From the NCBI RefSeq assembly GCF_000372725.1, contig NW_005196163.1, positions 218,631 through 282,630 of the forward strand: DNA of 64,000 nucleotides, given 5' to 3'. A program made the translations under genes and the position numbers. The notes under the pieces are model-generated. The model was not told the origin of the DNA and ran no database searches. It saw nothing but the letters and a program-made list of their open reading frames with translations. Each line of letters opens with the position of its first letter. Positions within the stretch are counted from its first letter, which is position 1. The stretch is from Emiliania huxleyi CCMP1516 (lineage: Eukaryota > Haptophyta > Isochrysidales > Noelaerhabdaceae). Below, piece by piece: positions 1 to 9,494 of the stretch.

Positions 1-242
1 CTGCACCCCAAGGCTACCTTGGGCACCTTTGGGGTGGTTTGGGGTCCTTTGGGCCCATTTGGGCCCCTTTGGGCCCCTTTGGGCTTCTTTGGGCTCCTTT
101 CGGCTCCTCTAGGCTCCTTTCGGGTAAATTTGGGCAACTTTCGGTCCCTTTGGGATATTCTCGGCTGCTCTCGGCTATATCTCGGCTACTCCCGGCTATA
201 TCTCGGCCACTTTGGGCTCCTCTCGGCCCCTCTCGGCCGCAG
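1..242 (+). repeat. 3' part of an intron made of ~10-bp repeats
   Basis: The stretch is a degenerate tandem array with a 10-11-base period, built on CTTTGGGC drifting to CTCTCGGC. It ends in a pyrimidine-rich run and an AG at 241-242, after which a BRCT-like coding segment begins. I read it as the 3' part of an intron that starts left of the window. Open frames across it (19-594, 39-386 and the minus-strand ones) reflect the repeat and are not taken as coding. Confidence 0.6.
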
Positions 243-1400
243 GTGCTGCACGCCATGGCGAACGGCGCGTGGGTGGTCGGCGACGCTTGGCTGCGCGATT
301 CGCTCCTCGCGGGCCGCCCCCTCGCCGAGGCGGAGTATGAGCCCTTGGCTTCCGCACGGGCGTGCCGGCTCGCCGCGGCGCGCTGAGACCGAGCCCCAAA
401 GCCGAGCCCCAAAGACGAGCCACAGGGGAGGGATCACCGACCGGTGCAGCGCCGTGGCGGATAACCCCTCCCCTTTCCCCCCCCCCCCTCCCCCCTCCCC
501 CCCCCCCCCCATAGGAGCGCGTCGGCGGTGCCCCGCCCAGAGCCCTCCGCGGACGGCGTCTCTTCGTGGCTGCGGGCGGGCGAGCGGCCTCTAGATGCAT
601 CCCTCTTAAAGGTCACAGCCCCACCCCCCTCGACACCGCCCCGGGCCTAATGTCACTCACGCACTGTCGAGAATGGACCGACGGCGGCAGTCAGTCAGTC
701 AGTCTGACACACCTCCTAGCATGGAGGACGGGCCCACACGCACACACACGCTGCGCACGATTGGCGCGGGGAGCCGACACGAGGCACACTGCCACCGGCC
801 TTAGCACTGGGTCCGGACTGCTGGACACACAGCTCACAGGAACGGACCGACGGCGGCGACCAGTCGAAACGCAAGGCCGGGCCCACAAACCTACAACGGG
901 CGTGCACTCACAACGCAGGTCGGCGGAGCGCGCCCCCGCTCTGCGCGCGCTCGCCGAGGCTGCCGGCGCGACCCTCCTCCTCGGAGCGACCCAGCGACCG
1001 CGGATTTCTTTTCCACCGCGCAGTTGTCTTTCTTTTTTGTAGGCGCGACCCTCCTCGGAGCGGCTCGTGGCGCCGACCTCGTCCTCGCGCGCTGCTTGCC
1101 CGCCGCCCGCCGGAACGCGGGCGTCCGCGCCGCCGCGCGTGCAGACGACGGCCCCCCACCCCCTAGATGCTGTCCTTGTTCGACTAATCCTCGAGAGGAC
1201 ACGAGTTCAGCTGTGCTCAGCTGTGCTCGCGGCCCGTGTGATTGAAGCCGCGCGGCGGTGCTTGGATACTCAGCCAGAGTCTGGCGTGTCTCGCCGTAGG
1301 GCCCATCTACGTGCGCGACGAGTGGCTCTTCGAGTCGGTGGCGGCGTGCGAGCCGCTGCCGTGCGCCGGCTTTGAGCTCTGCGACGCACGGGCGGTCTGA
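243..1400 (+). CDS. BRCT-domain protein, C-terminal part, multi-exon (5' end outside window)
   Basis: Two segments fit the C-terminal half of BRCT repeats, the fold that binds phosphopeptides in DNA-damage proteins. The exon from 243 reads VLHAMANGAWVVGDAWLRDS and ends in a GRPLAEAEYEPL-type tail. The exon 1300-1400 reads GPIYVRDEWLFESVAACEPL and ends at TGA 1398-1400. Likely exons are 243-~340, 515-~590 (GRRLFVAAGG, start of a second BRCT), 919-965, 1043-1150 and 1300-1400. Two junctions are exact by frame: introns 966-1042 and 1151-1299, both GC-AG. The donor of the first exon and the 515-590 exon are uncertain. Family: tandem BRCT protein of unknown partner. The sequence between exons holds poly-C and short repeats. 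Confidence 0.6.
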
Positions 1401-1723
1401 AGTCGTGTTTCTGGGGCACTTGATGTTCTCTCCTCTCTCTCGCACCATGGCGATGGCGCTAAGAACCCCCCCCCCCCCCCCGCCGCCGCCGCAAGAGGCG
1501 CGCGAACCGCGATATTGCAATAGCGAGACCGAGAGAAGATCAGCAGCCAAGGAGAGGACAGCAGGCTAGAAGTGTAGAAAGAGGAGCAAAGCGCGCAAGG
1601 AAGAATTTTCCCGTCATGTGGCTCTTATTGCGCCCCTGCGAGTGCGACTATCAACCTCTGTCGCGTGCGCATATAATCCCATCCATCTTGTCGTACAGCC
1701 TTGACCTCTCCGCCTCTGCGGCA
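1401..1723. other. intergenic, no gene seen
   Basis: The stretch between the BRCT gene stop and a minus-strand ORF has a poly-C tract near 1469-1487 and a purine-rich run near 1540-1600. I see no coding signal or recognisable repeat. Confidence 0.4.
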
Positions 1724-2419
1724 TCAGCGCGCCTCGCCTCTGCCTCCATCGAAATCTGCAGCGCGTCGAGCTGCTCGCGCAGCTCGGCCTGGATCTTGGC
1801 CCGCATCTCGCCGATACGCCAACAAAAAATCAGCTCGAGCTGCGTGTGATACCTCGTCGGCCATCCGCTCGGCCGCTTTGATGTCGCGTTTAGCAGCCTG
1901 CTGCGCTGTCCTCAGGTTGTCGCGGTCGGAACGCCTACGCTCTTGTGCCGCAGCAAGCTCAGCCCGCGCCGATGCGAGCGCCTTCTTCACAGCGCTCGCA
2001 GAGCGCTGCTCAGAAGCGAGCTCCTTGGTCTGTGACCGCAACTTCTCTTCCAACTCCTGCCGGAGCAGCATCTCAGCAGTCGCACTACTCGCGGCTGCAT
2101 GGATGTCCGAGCCCTTTAGTGTGGTTTGCGCGTCTGTGCTGACGAGAGTGCGGGAGATGCTGCCGTTGTGCTGACCAGAGATCACGCCAGCGGTGGCAGT
2201 GCTGCTTGGGCACACAACAACATTGCTCGTGGCCGAGCTGGCATAAACCGCCGCACCAGCCTCTGCGGCTGCAGTGGTGCTTCGGATCGCGTCGAGCACT
2301 GCGCCTGTATCGTGCTTGAGCATGGCCTCGAGCGTACTGAGGTCGGCTGTCCCGAGCTCGTTGAGCAGCCCTCCAGCACAATGCTGAGCTGCGTCGGTGC
2401 CATGTGTCGACGTGTCCAA
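1724..2419 (-). CDS. hypothetical coiled-coil protein (231 codons)
   Basis: This is an open frame of 231 codons starting with ATG and not overlapped by a better candidate. Residues ~115-190 form a long charged helix (LLRQELEEKLRSQTKELASE and onward, rich in A, E, K, R) typical of a coiled coil. The N-terminal third is Ala/Thr/Ser-rich. I recognise no domain. The C-terminal end (RAARAARRAADFDGGRGEAR) is Arg/Ala-rich and could be out-of-frame read-through or lead into another exon. It lies beside a retroelement remnant, so it may itself be an element-derived ORF. Confidence 0.3.
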   Translation of the reverse strand: MDTSTHGTDAAQHCAGGLLNELGTADLSTLEAMLKHDTGAVLDAIRSTTAAAEAGAAVYASSATSNVVVCPSSTATAGVISGQHNGSISRTLVSTDAQTTLKGSDIHAAASSATAEMLLRQELEEKLRSQTKELASEQRSASAVKKALASARAELAAAQERRRSDRDNLRTAQQAAKRDIKAAERMADEVSHAARADFLLAYRRDAGQDPGRAARAARRAADFDGGRGEAR

Positions 2420-2634
2420 GGGAACGGACGTCGCCGAAGGCCTTGTTCACGCCGAAAAGTACGTCTAACGCCTCCTGCTAGCTGGGGCACGCTCCCACGC
2501 GGCTGAAGGCCGCTCTCCAGCTCGATTAGGGCGCTTTTCGTGCGATTTTACGGAATTACGGATTGGAGGGGGGTGGCGGCACATAGGGGGAGGGGGAGAC
2601 GCGCATCTACGAATCAAGTTGGTGCCGGCAGCGC

Positions 2635-3225
2635 CGCGGGGAGCATGGTCGGAAGGGCGCTTTTGTCGCCTTCGGCAACACCGAGGCGTTCTACCGGAAC
2701 ATGGTCGAGGGGCATGGGCCCTACCGCGCGGAGGGAGAGGGAGGCGAGGGGGAGGGGGAGGGGGATAGAGGGGAGTGTGAGGGGTATGGGGGCGAGGGAA
2801 TGGAGGGAGAGAGGAAGAGCAAGGGCGAGAGGGGGCAGGGGACTGGTCGATGGCATACCAGGGGAGGCAGGGTGGTGGGCGGCGATCGCCGCATATCGTC
2901 CTATGGCGGCGAGTATCGCTACGCCAGGGAGGACAAGGACGTCGACGTGCGGCTGCTGCTGTTCGAGTCGTTCGGTGGGTTCGGGAAGGGGGTCGGCGAG
3001 ATCCTCTGGGGGGCGGCGAACGTGCTGCAGAACAAGCTGACGCGGGCCCAGTACCTCGATGAGGTGACTTGGACCACCAAGAGCTGGCTGGGGCTGCAGA
3101 AGCAGCGCATCTCAGTCGTTCTTCACACGGCCATCGCAGAGCAGATTGTGAATGAGCTTGCCAGCGGCGAGGGCGGTCGAGTGCACGGAGCTAAGTGCCT
3201 CGCCGTCCTCGCGGGAGTCGCTTAG
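2635..3225 (+). mobile_element. retroelement-like remnant with C-terminal 'FGGF' domain
   Basis: An AFGNTEAFYRNM-like segment near 2670-2710 is followed, after a purine-rich low-complexity stretch, by VRLLLFESFGGFGKGVGEIL and QKQRISVVLHTAIAEQI (about 2950-3150). The same order (AFGNTEE, LLHETFGGGFS, ERISIAS) is in the ORF at 5940-6587 of this window, so this is a dispersed protein family. My recollection, not checked, is that such C-termini end retrotransposon proteins of algae and oomycetes. The copy is partial and looks decayed upstream. It is followed at 3238-3340 by a tail also found elsewhere in the window. Confidence 0.45.
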
Positions 3226-3237
3226 GCGGCTCCAGTG

Positions 3238-3340
3238 GTGTACCTGTATTAGTGCCAGTGCGCGCCAGTCCCGTGCCCAGTGTTGTGCGAGGGAGTTTCG
3301 TTTTAAGATTCTTCTGACACCCTTGTAAAATTCTTGCCCC
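3238..3340 (+). repeat. dispersed repeat, possible 3' tail of a non-LTR element
   Basis: A block with GTGCGCGCCAGTCCCGTGCC followed by an AGTGTTGTGCGAG-type stretch and TAAAATTCTT. Related blocks lie at 7745-7790 (+), 22500-22580 (-), 22745-22800 (-), 46100-46180 (-) and 46330-46435 (-). Here it follows the FGGF ORF directly, so it may be that element's 3' untranslated tail, with other copies 5'-truncated. Several copies fall just upstream of gene starts (kinase, cupin, phytochelatin synthase). Confidence 0.45.
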
Positions 3341-3396
3341 GCCCCCCCCTGGCCCTTGCCTTAGCGGGACCGAGCCGACACCGATATCCACAGTTG

Positions 3397-4874
3397 ATGT
3401 GCTGCTGTCTCTTCTCAACTGGCGATGCCGCCGACTCGAGCGCACTCCTCGTCGACCGATCGCGGTCGCCGCGCGGGCCGCGGGTCGCTGACTGGACTCA
3501 ATGCGAGTGGGGCGAGCAGCTCGGTGCAGGCGCCTTCGCGCAGGTTTGGGCGGTGCGGCTTCCGCCGTTCGGGGACGTGGCGGCCAAGGTCCTCCGAGAA
3601 GATCAGCGCGGTGACCGGGCCGCCGCCTCGGACATCGCACGCGAGGCCAGCCTCGTGTGCCGCTTGTGCCACCCTCATGTGCTGCACGGGCTGCTGGCGC
3701 ACGACCACCCGGCGCACGGCACCGTGCTGGTGCTGCCGCGCATCGCCTGCACGCTCGCGCAACACTTCCGCCCCCCCACGCAGCGCACGCCCTGCGACGA
3801 CTGGCGGCTCGCGCGCGACTGGCCGCTGCGCCGCGTGCTGCTCGTCGGCCTGCAGCTGGCGTCGGCGCTCGACTACCTGCACGAGCATGCGCTCGCCGAG
3901 CACCACGTGCTGCACCGCGACCTCAAGCCGGACAACGTCGGCCTGCTCGGAGAGAGAGGGCCGCGTGGCGTGCCCTGCCTGCTCGACTTTGGCTGCGCGC
4001 GCATGGTGCCAAAGGCGGCCGCGGCTGCAGCTCCGCGCCGCCTCGCCTCGCCGCCCGCCGCGGCGCCGCCGCCCGACACCGCCGCCGCCGGAGAGGCGCT
4101 CGCTCCGCCGGAGATGGGGGCGGCGGCGGCGGCGGCGGAGGGTGATGACCCTTGGAACCTGACGGGGCAGACGGGGGCGGCGCGATACATGGCGCGAGAT
4201 TCGCCGAGATTCGCCGAGATTCGCCGAGATTCGCCGAGATTCGCCGAGATTCGCCGGGCAGAGACGGGCGCGGTACATGGGTACGGGGCGCGCCGTGCTC
4301 CGCAGCCTCCCCACCGGGAGCTGCTTCTGTGCTCTCCGGCAGTGTTTCTTGTCGTTCCTCTAGGCGCCGGAGGTGTACGAGGGGCGTCCGTATGGGAGGC
4401 GGCCGGAGCCCCCCCCCCCCCCCCACCCCACCCCACCGTGTGCGTGTGGCGGAGTGTGCCTGACCGGACCCGAGGACCCTTAGGCGGTCCGAGAGCCACT
4501 CCTTCGCCCTTCTGCTGTGGCACTTGCTCGCGCGCGAGCCGCCGTTTGAGGCGCTGATTGGGCTGGGCGGGAAGCGGGCCTTCGAGGAGGAGGTGGTGCA
4601 GGGCGGCGTGCGGCCCCGCCTCTTCCCCGAGTGGCCCGTCGAGCTGGCCGCCCTGCTCGACGAGTGCTGGCAACCGGCGCCGCACAGGCGGCCACGCATG
4701 GCGCAGCTCGTCGCGCGGCTGCGCCGGCTGCACGACGGCGCGTCCGCCCCCGCCGCGCCGCCGCGCCGCGCCGTGCGCGCGAGTTTGGCGACGCAGGCCA
4801 CGCCGCTGGTGTCTGCCGCCGAAGTGCAGGTCATGGCGCGGCCGCCCTCCGACGCGCCGCCAGGCGTCAGCTAG
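3397..4874 (+). CDS. protein kinase, serine/threonine type, three exons
   Basis: This is a cytosolic or membrane-anchored protein kinase. Visible motifs in order are the glycine loop LGAGAFAQVW, the lysine strand DVAAKVL, the catalytic loop VLHRDLKPDNVGLL, LLDFGCARM, the activation segment end ARYM-APEVYEG, and the late-lobe helices SFALLLWHLLAREPPFEAL and HRRPRMAQLVARLRRL. An Ala/Pro-rich insert sits between DFG and APE. The start at 3397 (MCCCLFSTGD) is chosen because it is the first ATG in frame; three cysteines at the N terminus could be acylated. Introns 4192-4363 and 4399-4483 are both GC-AG and restore the APE and downstream frame exactly. The first contains 10-bp GATTCGCCGA repeats. 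The subfamily is not assigned. All core catalytic residues are present. Confidence 0.85.
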
Positions 4875-5149
4875 CTAGAGAGATGGACATGTGATCGCGA
4901 CTACTAGAGCGGCGCCGCGTCCCACGTTGCTGTAGCACGGTATGCACATACTTTTTACTCCACGTCCCCGTACCCATAATCCGTTGGGTATGCGGCTAGT
5001 CGATAGTCCTGCATGTTGATAGAGATTTACGTCGGTGTCCTATTCACCGTGATTGGCACACGTTCCTTTTGCGAGTTCATGAAAATCACACAAGGAGCCG
5101 TCGACGCAACAGCACTTGACATCTTTGAAGTTTGATCGGCGTGCTCGCG

Positions 5150-5821
5150 TCACAGGCCGAGCACATCGACGCCGGCGACGACGACAAGCACCGCGCTCGC
5201 GCCGGCCAGCGCGAAGAGGATGTAGGCGGCAGTGATCGCGTCCTGGCCGAGCACGCGCTGCTGCGGCTTCTTGCGCTTGCCGCTCGTGTCGTTGATGATC
5301 ACCGAGTCTTTGCCTGTCCCGAAGGACTCTCCGAAGGCAATGCGCCGCCAAAACTCGATCGTCGCCCACACAAAGGGGACGGAGCCAATGATGAACACGA
5401 CCGTGTCCTCGGGCGTGATCCCTCGCGGCTCAAACGTCTGCAGCGCCGGATCGGTCTTGGCGTATGCCTCGACATACGCCGCACCTCGCAGCGTCGAATC
5501 GACGGCGGCCTCGGCGGCGCTCGCCATGGAACACATGAGAGCGGCGACGGCGGCAGCTGCAGGAGCGCGCTGGCACTGAGCAGCAGGCTTCCGCCGGTGA
5601 GCAGCATAGGTGAGCGCACACGCTGTCGTGCGACGCAGCTGCGGCTGCGGCGGGGCGGCTGCGCGACGACCTGGGTGGCCGGCTGGCGCGACAGCGCTGC
5701 TCGTGTGCGCAGTGCGTGACTGCGTGAGGCGCAGGCACTGCGCCCCCTGTGGCGACCTGACCAGCACGCTCCCTGCGCCGGCGAAGAGGAGTGCAACTAG
5801 TGTCGGCCGCAAGCCCGACAT
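5150..5821 (-). CDS. plastid-targeted two-helix membrane protein, unknown function
   Basis: The start at 5821 gives MSGLRPTLVALLFAGAGSVL, a signal peptide, followed by an Arg/Ser/Thr/Ala-rich, acid-poor stretch. That is the bipartite presequence used by secondary plastids. A second hydrophobic run, AAAAVAALMCSMASAAEA, looks like a thylakoid transfer signal. The mature part has two membrane helices, VVFIIGSVPFVWATIEFW and AAYILFALAGASAVLVVV, separated by a loop with FGTGKDSVIINDTSGKR. I do not recognise the family; a thylakoid or plastid-envelope protein is inferred. A longer frame reaching 5995 would read into a dispersed repeat and is rejected. It converges on the kinase gene; the 275 bases between show nothing else. 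Confidence 0.65.
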   Translation of the reverse strand: MSGLRPTLVALLFAGAGSVLVRSPQGAQCLRLTQSRTAHTSSAVAPAGHPGRRAAAPPQPQLRRTTACALTYAAHRRKPAAQCQRAPAAAAVAALMCSMASAAEAAVDSTLRGAAYVEAYAKTDPALQTFEPRGITPEDTVVFIIGSVPFVWATIEFWRRIAFGESFGTGKDSVIINDTSGKRKKPQQRVLGQDAITAAYILFALAGASAVLVVVAGVDVLGL

Positions 5822-5880
5822 AGGAAGATAGGATTTACTCGTGCAATCGTGTGGACAGTTCGGTTTTGCACAATTTTGTA

Positions 5881-6587
5881 CTTTTAGCTTACTGGGAGAA
5901 AAGAGAGAGGGGGTTGTGTTCTCTAGGCCCCTAGGGGCCCTACGCGCGGCGTGAGAGCTCGGAAGCGAGCTTAGCACGGCGATCGAGGATGGCACGGTTC
6001 ACCCCCTTCACCGAAGCGATGGAGATGCGTTCCGCGTGGTGTGACACAAATGAGAGGCGGGAGTGGGGAGGGTACGCGGTGCGGTCAACGCCCGAGCGTT
6101 GAGCCTTGCGCGCAAGGCGGTTGATCTTTGCAACTGCAGGCGGCGAGAAGCCGCCGCCGAATGTCTCGTGGAGAAGCAGGTTGAACTTGTTTCGTTTGCC
6201 GAAGATCCCGTCATGGTAGTGGCCACGCTGCGACTTGACGTAGCCCTGGCCGGTGGTGTGGTCGAACGCACGTTGACCACGGAACCCGCGTTGCTTGCAG
6301 CCCATGTTTGCAAGGCGGGCGCGCTCTTCGGTGTTGCCGAAGGCGAACTTGTCTCCAACGGAGCCGGGGTTGCCTCCGGTGTCGGCGCGGCCGACCCCAA
6401 CAGGCAAGCCACCCCGGAGGGGGGTCCAAAGTTTGACCTCACTGATCTCGTCTTTGCCCCCGGGAGCCGCGCCCGGCTCAGCCAGGTCGGTTTTGTAGCC
6501 CTCGTTGAACTGTTTGGTGAGCTCAGGTTTTTCGGCATCTCCCATAACGGGCCGGGAGATGGAGACGGCGGACCCAGTCTCCCACAA
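5881..6587 (-). mobile_element. retroelement remnant: C-terminal 'FGGF' ORF with 3' tail
   Basis: The ORF 5940-6587 (215 codons) contains KFAFGNTEERARLANMG, GQGYVKSQRGHYHDGI, LLLHETFGGGFSPPAVAKI and HHAERISIASVKG, the same motif order as the remnant at 2635-3225. Downstream (5881-5940 on the plus strand) is a tail with TCTAGGCCCCTAGGGGCCC. The tail and the last part of the ORF recur at 41083-41285 (same strand) and 20500-20690 (opposite strand), a 5'-truncation pattern expected of non-LTR elements. Its N-terminal side is cut at about 6571 by the Mutator-like repeat. Class assignment is inference. Confidence 0.5.
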
Positions 6588-7386
6588 TTCGTGTTTCAGG
6601 TTACCCGGTCGCTAAAATTTGTCATGTCAGATTACCCGGTCGGCCAAATTTCTCGTCCAGATTACCCGGCAACGATATTTTTCCTGCTCAGCGCAATTTC
6701 ATCAAAAAATGTCGTTTCCAGCTTACCCAACACGGCGAAATGTCGTTTCCAGGTTACCCGGCCGCTAACTTTTCTCATGTCAGATTACCCGGTCGGCCAA
6801 ATTCCTCGTCCAGATTACCCGGCGGCTAACTTTTCTCTTTGAGATTACCCGGAAGATCAAATTTCTCGTTTCAGCTTACCCGGACGCGGACGGCTGCCTG
6901 GACTGCTATAGTGCCACAACTAACCCCCCACGCCGTACGTACCCCACAACTAACCCCCCACGTCGTGAATCCGTACAACTTTCAGATTAGTATTGCTAAA
7001 AATCTCTCCCGGCTCATCCCACTACCGGGTGATCTGGAAAAAGAAATTTCACGATCCGGGTAACCTGGAAACGACATTTCGCCGTGTTGGGTAATCTGGA
7101 AACGACATTTCGCCGCACCGGGTGATCTGAAACCGCTCACGCCGGGTGATCTAGAAAACGCCGGGTGATCTGCGAGGCGAATCTCAAAACTGGGTGATCT
7201 GGAAAAAGAAATTTCGCGGTGCGGGTAACCTGGAAACGACATTTCGCCGTGTTGGGTAATCTGGAAATGACATTTCGCCGTGTTGGGTGATCTGAGAGGC
7301 AAAAATTCGCAGACGCCGGGTGATCTGAAAAACGCCGGGTGATCTGCGAGGCGAATCTCAAAAACCGGGTAATCTGGAATTTATCC
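6573..7386 (-). mobile_element. Mutator-like TIR element, inverted and truncated copy
   Basis: This is nearly identical, in reverse orientation, to the element at 12262-13176: about 810 bp with the same order of GATTACCCGG and GATCACCCGG units. One visible difference is a shorter C-run near 6943. One end (7386, AATTTATCC) is intact. The other stops about 100 bp short, at CCCAGTCTCCCAC near 6573, directly against the retroelement ORF. No target duplication is seen here. Reading frames across it encode only the repeat. Confidence 0.75.
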
Positions 7387-7862
7387 TTTTGCAAATATGA
7401 GCAGCGAGAATCGGCGAGGGACTGCGAATGCCTGCCAAGCGAGATAGAAGAGGCAGACGACCAAGGGTTAGGGTGGGCGACGGCTAGCCCCACACTCTTC
7501 TCCTTAAAATCCCTGTGTGGTGGCGGCGTGCCGTCCTCCCATCCCTCCCTTGGGTTGTCTGTTTTCTTTCTTTGAAGAGGTAGGCGCCCGAGGATGGGCG
7601 ACGGCTAGCACCACACCTCTTGCAGCTTTGTGGTGGCGGCTTGCCGTCGTCCGTCGTTTTCTTCTTTCTTTCTTTCTTTCCTAGCTAGCGTGCGAAATCC
7701 CTTTGTGGTGTGTGTGGTGTCCGCGTGCCTTTTCCACGGTTCTTTGTGATGCCCAGTGTCGTGCGAGATAAATCGTCCTAAAATTCTTTGCGGTTCAAGC
7801 GCCGCTTTTCGTCGGTTGGCCCACTCAATCGATACTCTGGCCACACTCCACACGATATATAT
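7387..7862. repeat. tandem-duplicated stretch upstream of the cupin gene
   Basis: Two imperfect copies (about 7470-7570 and 7590-7690) share GGGCGACGGCTAGC, a GTGGTGGCGG core and a TTTCTTTCTTTC tail. Then comes the dispersed block GTGCGAGATAAATCGTCC with TAAAATTCTT (7745-7790). An ACGATATATATATG stretch immediately precedes the start codon at 7863 and may be TATA-like. No gene is seen. Confidence 0.4.
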
Positions 7863-9189
7863 ATGAAGATGCTCGCGCTCGCCTTCGCCGCTGCCAGCGC
7901 CTTCGCCCCGTCCTGCCAGGAGGCGGCAATTTCGGAGGGGAACTGCGCGAGCGGGCTTCGCATGCGCTGCCCGGCTGCGCTGCCTCCGGCCAAAGCGATC
8001 CCAGGCGTGCCGCTACTCGTGGAGGATCTCTCGGACAGAGTGCATGAGGGCGACGGGCTCCCCACCTACGCCGTAAGTGTGCTCTACCACGAGTGGCCGG
8101 GGCACGTGCGTTCGCCCATCAAGCAGTACGACCAGAGTGGCATGCTGTGCGTGAAGCGGGGCCAGATTCGGCTCGTGCTGCAAGGCGCAGCTGGCAAGGT
8201 AGCGAAAACTGGCGAGTGCCTCTTGCTGCCGCAGGAGCCTCTGAGCGTGGTCAGCTCAGACTCGCCCGCTCAGTTCTTCCTCTACACCGCCAGCCCGGGC
8301 TACCTGGAGGTGGACGGGAGAATCTGCGAGCCTTCGTCACAGTGGAGTCTCGGCATCGTCGGATGCCCCACATGCTCCGAAGTTCACGAGCAGCAATGCA
8401 AGACGTATGCAACGTGCGCAGGGCACTCGAACGCCACCGTTTCCCCTGATTCGTGTGAGTACGAGTGCGTAATCAACGGCGAGCCGGCGCCCACAGTGCA
8501 GTGGCTCGTGCCGACAACCGCCCGCTCGGACAATGCTGGCAAGGTCGTTGCAATGGAGCCCTCGTATCCTGTGCAGGGCGGTCACTCGGGGGACATGCTC
8601 GACTTCTACGCCGTCTTGGGATCCGGTCGCAATACCCTCCCGGGCGACAACCACCGCCTCTACGCGGAGAGGACGACCCGCATTCCTTTCACGCGCGCGC
8701 TCGTGCACACCCACGACTGGACGGGTGTTACTTGCGTGCAGCAGGGAGAGATGACGCTTCTGCTCGACATGGTGGAGCCGGTGACAGTGCGCGAGAGCGG
8801 ATGCTACTGGATGCCTGCAGGACGCTATATGACGGGGATGAACACCGGGAACGTCACGGCACTAATGTGGGACCTGTACGCTGTTCCTGCGGAGACTCAG
8901 GAGGCGCTACACCACGATCGATTTGCTACCTATCGATTCTCGCGCCGCTTCGAAGGATGCGGAAGAAGACGACATTTGCCGTGCGGAAGGCGGCGTGCTC
9001 GTCGACGGGGCGACCGTCCGCCCGCTCTCCCCCAAGGAGCGCTTCAACCAGAGCGCTTCGCTTGTGCGCCGCATCAAGGAGATTTGCGATCTCACCGCCG
9101 GCACGCTTGAGCCCTTACTGGCGCCATACCCCGCGTGCGAGTGCATCGGGCAATTCGACGAGACGGGAAGTGTGGAGTGGGCGCTCTGA
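7863..9189 (+). CDS. secreted protein with two cupin-like domains
   Basis: The start at 7863 (MKMLALAFAAASAFAPS) gives a clean signal peptide; a longer frame from 7788 lacks one. Two beta-barrel-like repeats follow, each with a histidine-rich strand and a V.xGE-type turn: YHEWPGHVRSPIKQ...CVKRGQIRLVLQG, then VHTHDWTGVTCVQQGEMTLLLD. A cysteine-rich spacer lies between them (CPTCSEVHEQQCKTYATC). The architecture fits a bicupin acting outside the cell or in the secretory pathway; substrate unknown, and metal binding is only plausible in the second domain (HTH). The C-terminal segment (KERFNQSASLVRRIKEICDL, ending 9189) is in a different frame from the body. Either a short intron or a single-base shift lies near 8915-8960; I could not place it. 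Confidence 0.6.
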
Positions 9190-9494
9190 CAGACCACACA
9201 GGGGCCCCGACACATCGACCCCGATGAGCGTGCCCGCCGACCCTCCTCTGTGGCCTCTGTAGCTGCTGTATATATAATGTGTGTCGTGCGCTGCTCGCGG
9301 CTCGCCCACGGGTGCTAACCTTATGTCGCTGTCGGCTTGTCACGTTGCACTTCGCCATTTGTTCTCTTGTGCGTGTTGTTGCGTGTGCGTGTTTGCGAGG
9401 AGTGGATTTCTCGGAGATCTCGCTCCCTCACGCAGAGTTTTTTGACGCATATGATTACGGCTCTGTCGTGAACACGCGCGACTCTGAAGTCTGA
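9190..9494. other. short convergent intergenic region
   Basis: This lies between the cupin gene stop and the stop of the minus-strand coiled-coil gene. It contains a TATATATAATG stretch near 9266-9278 and nothing recognisable as a gene. Confidence 0.4.

Noticed and set aside
6573-7386. CRISPR-like array of ~30-bp GATTACCCGG units
   Set aside because: The units are uneven, lie in both orientations, and belong to a TIR element with a second copy; there are no cas genes and the genome is eukaryotic.
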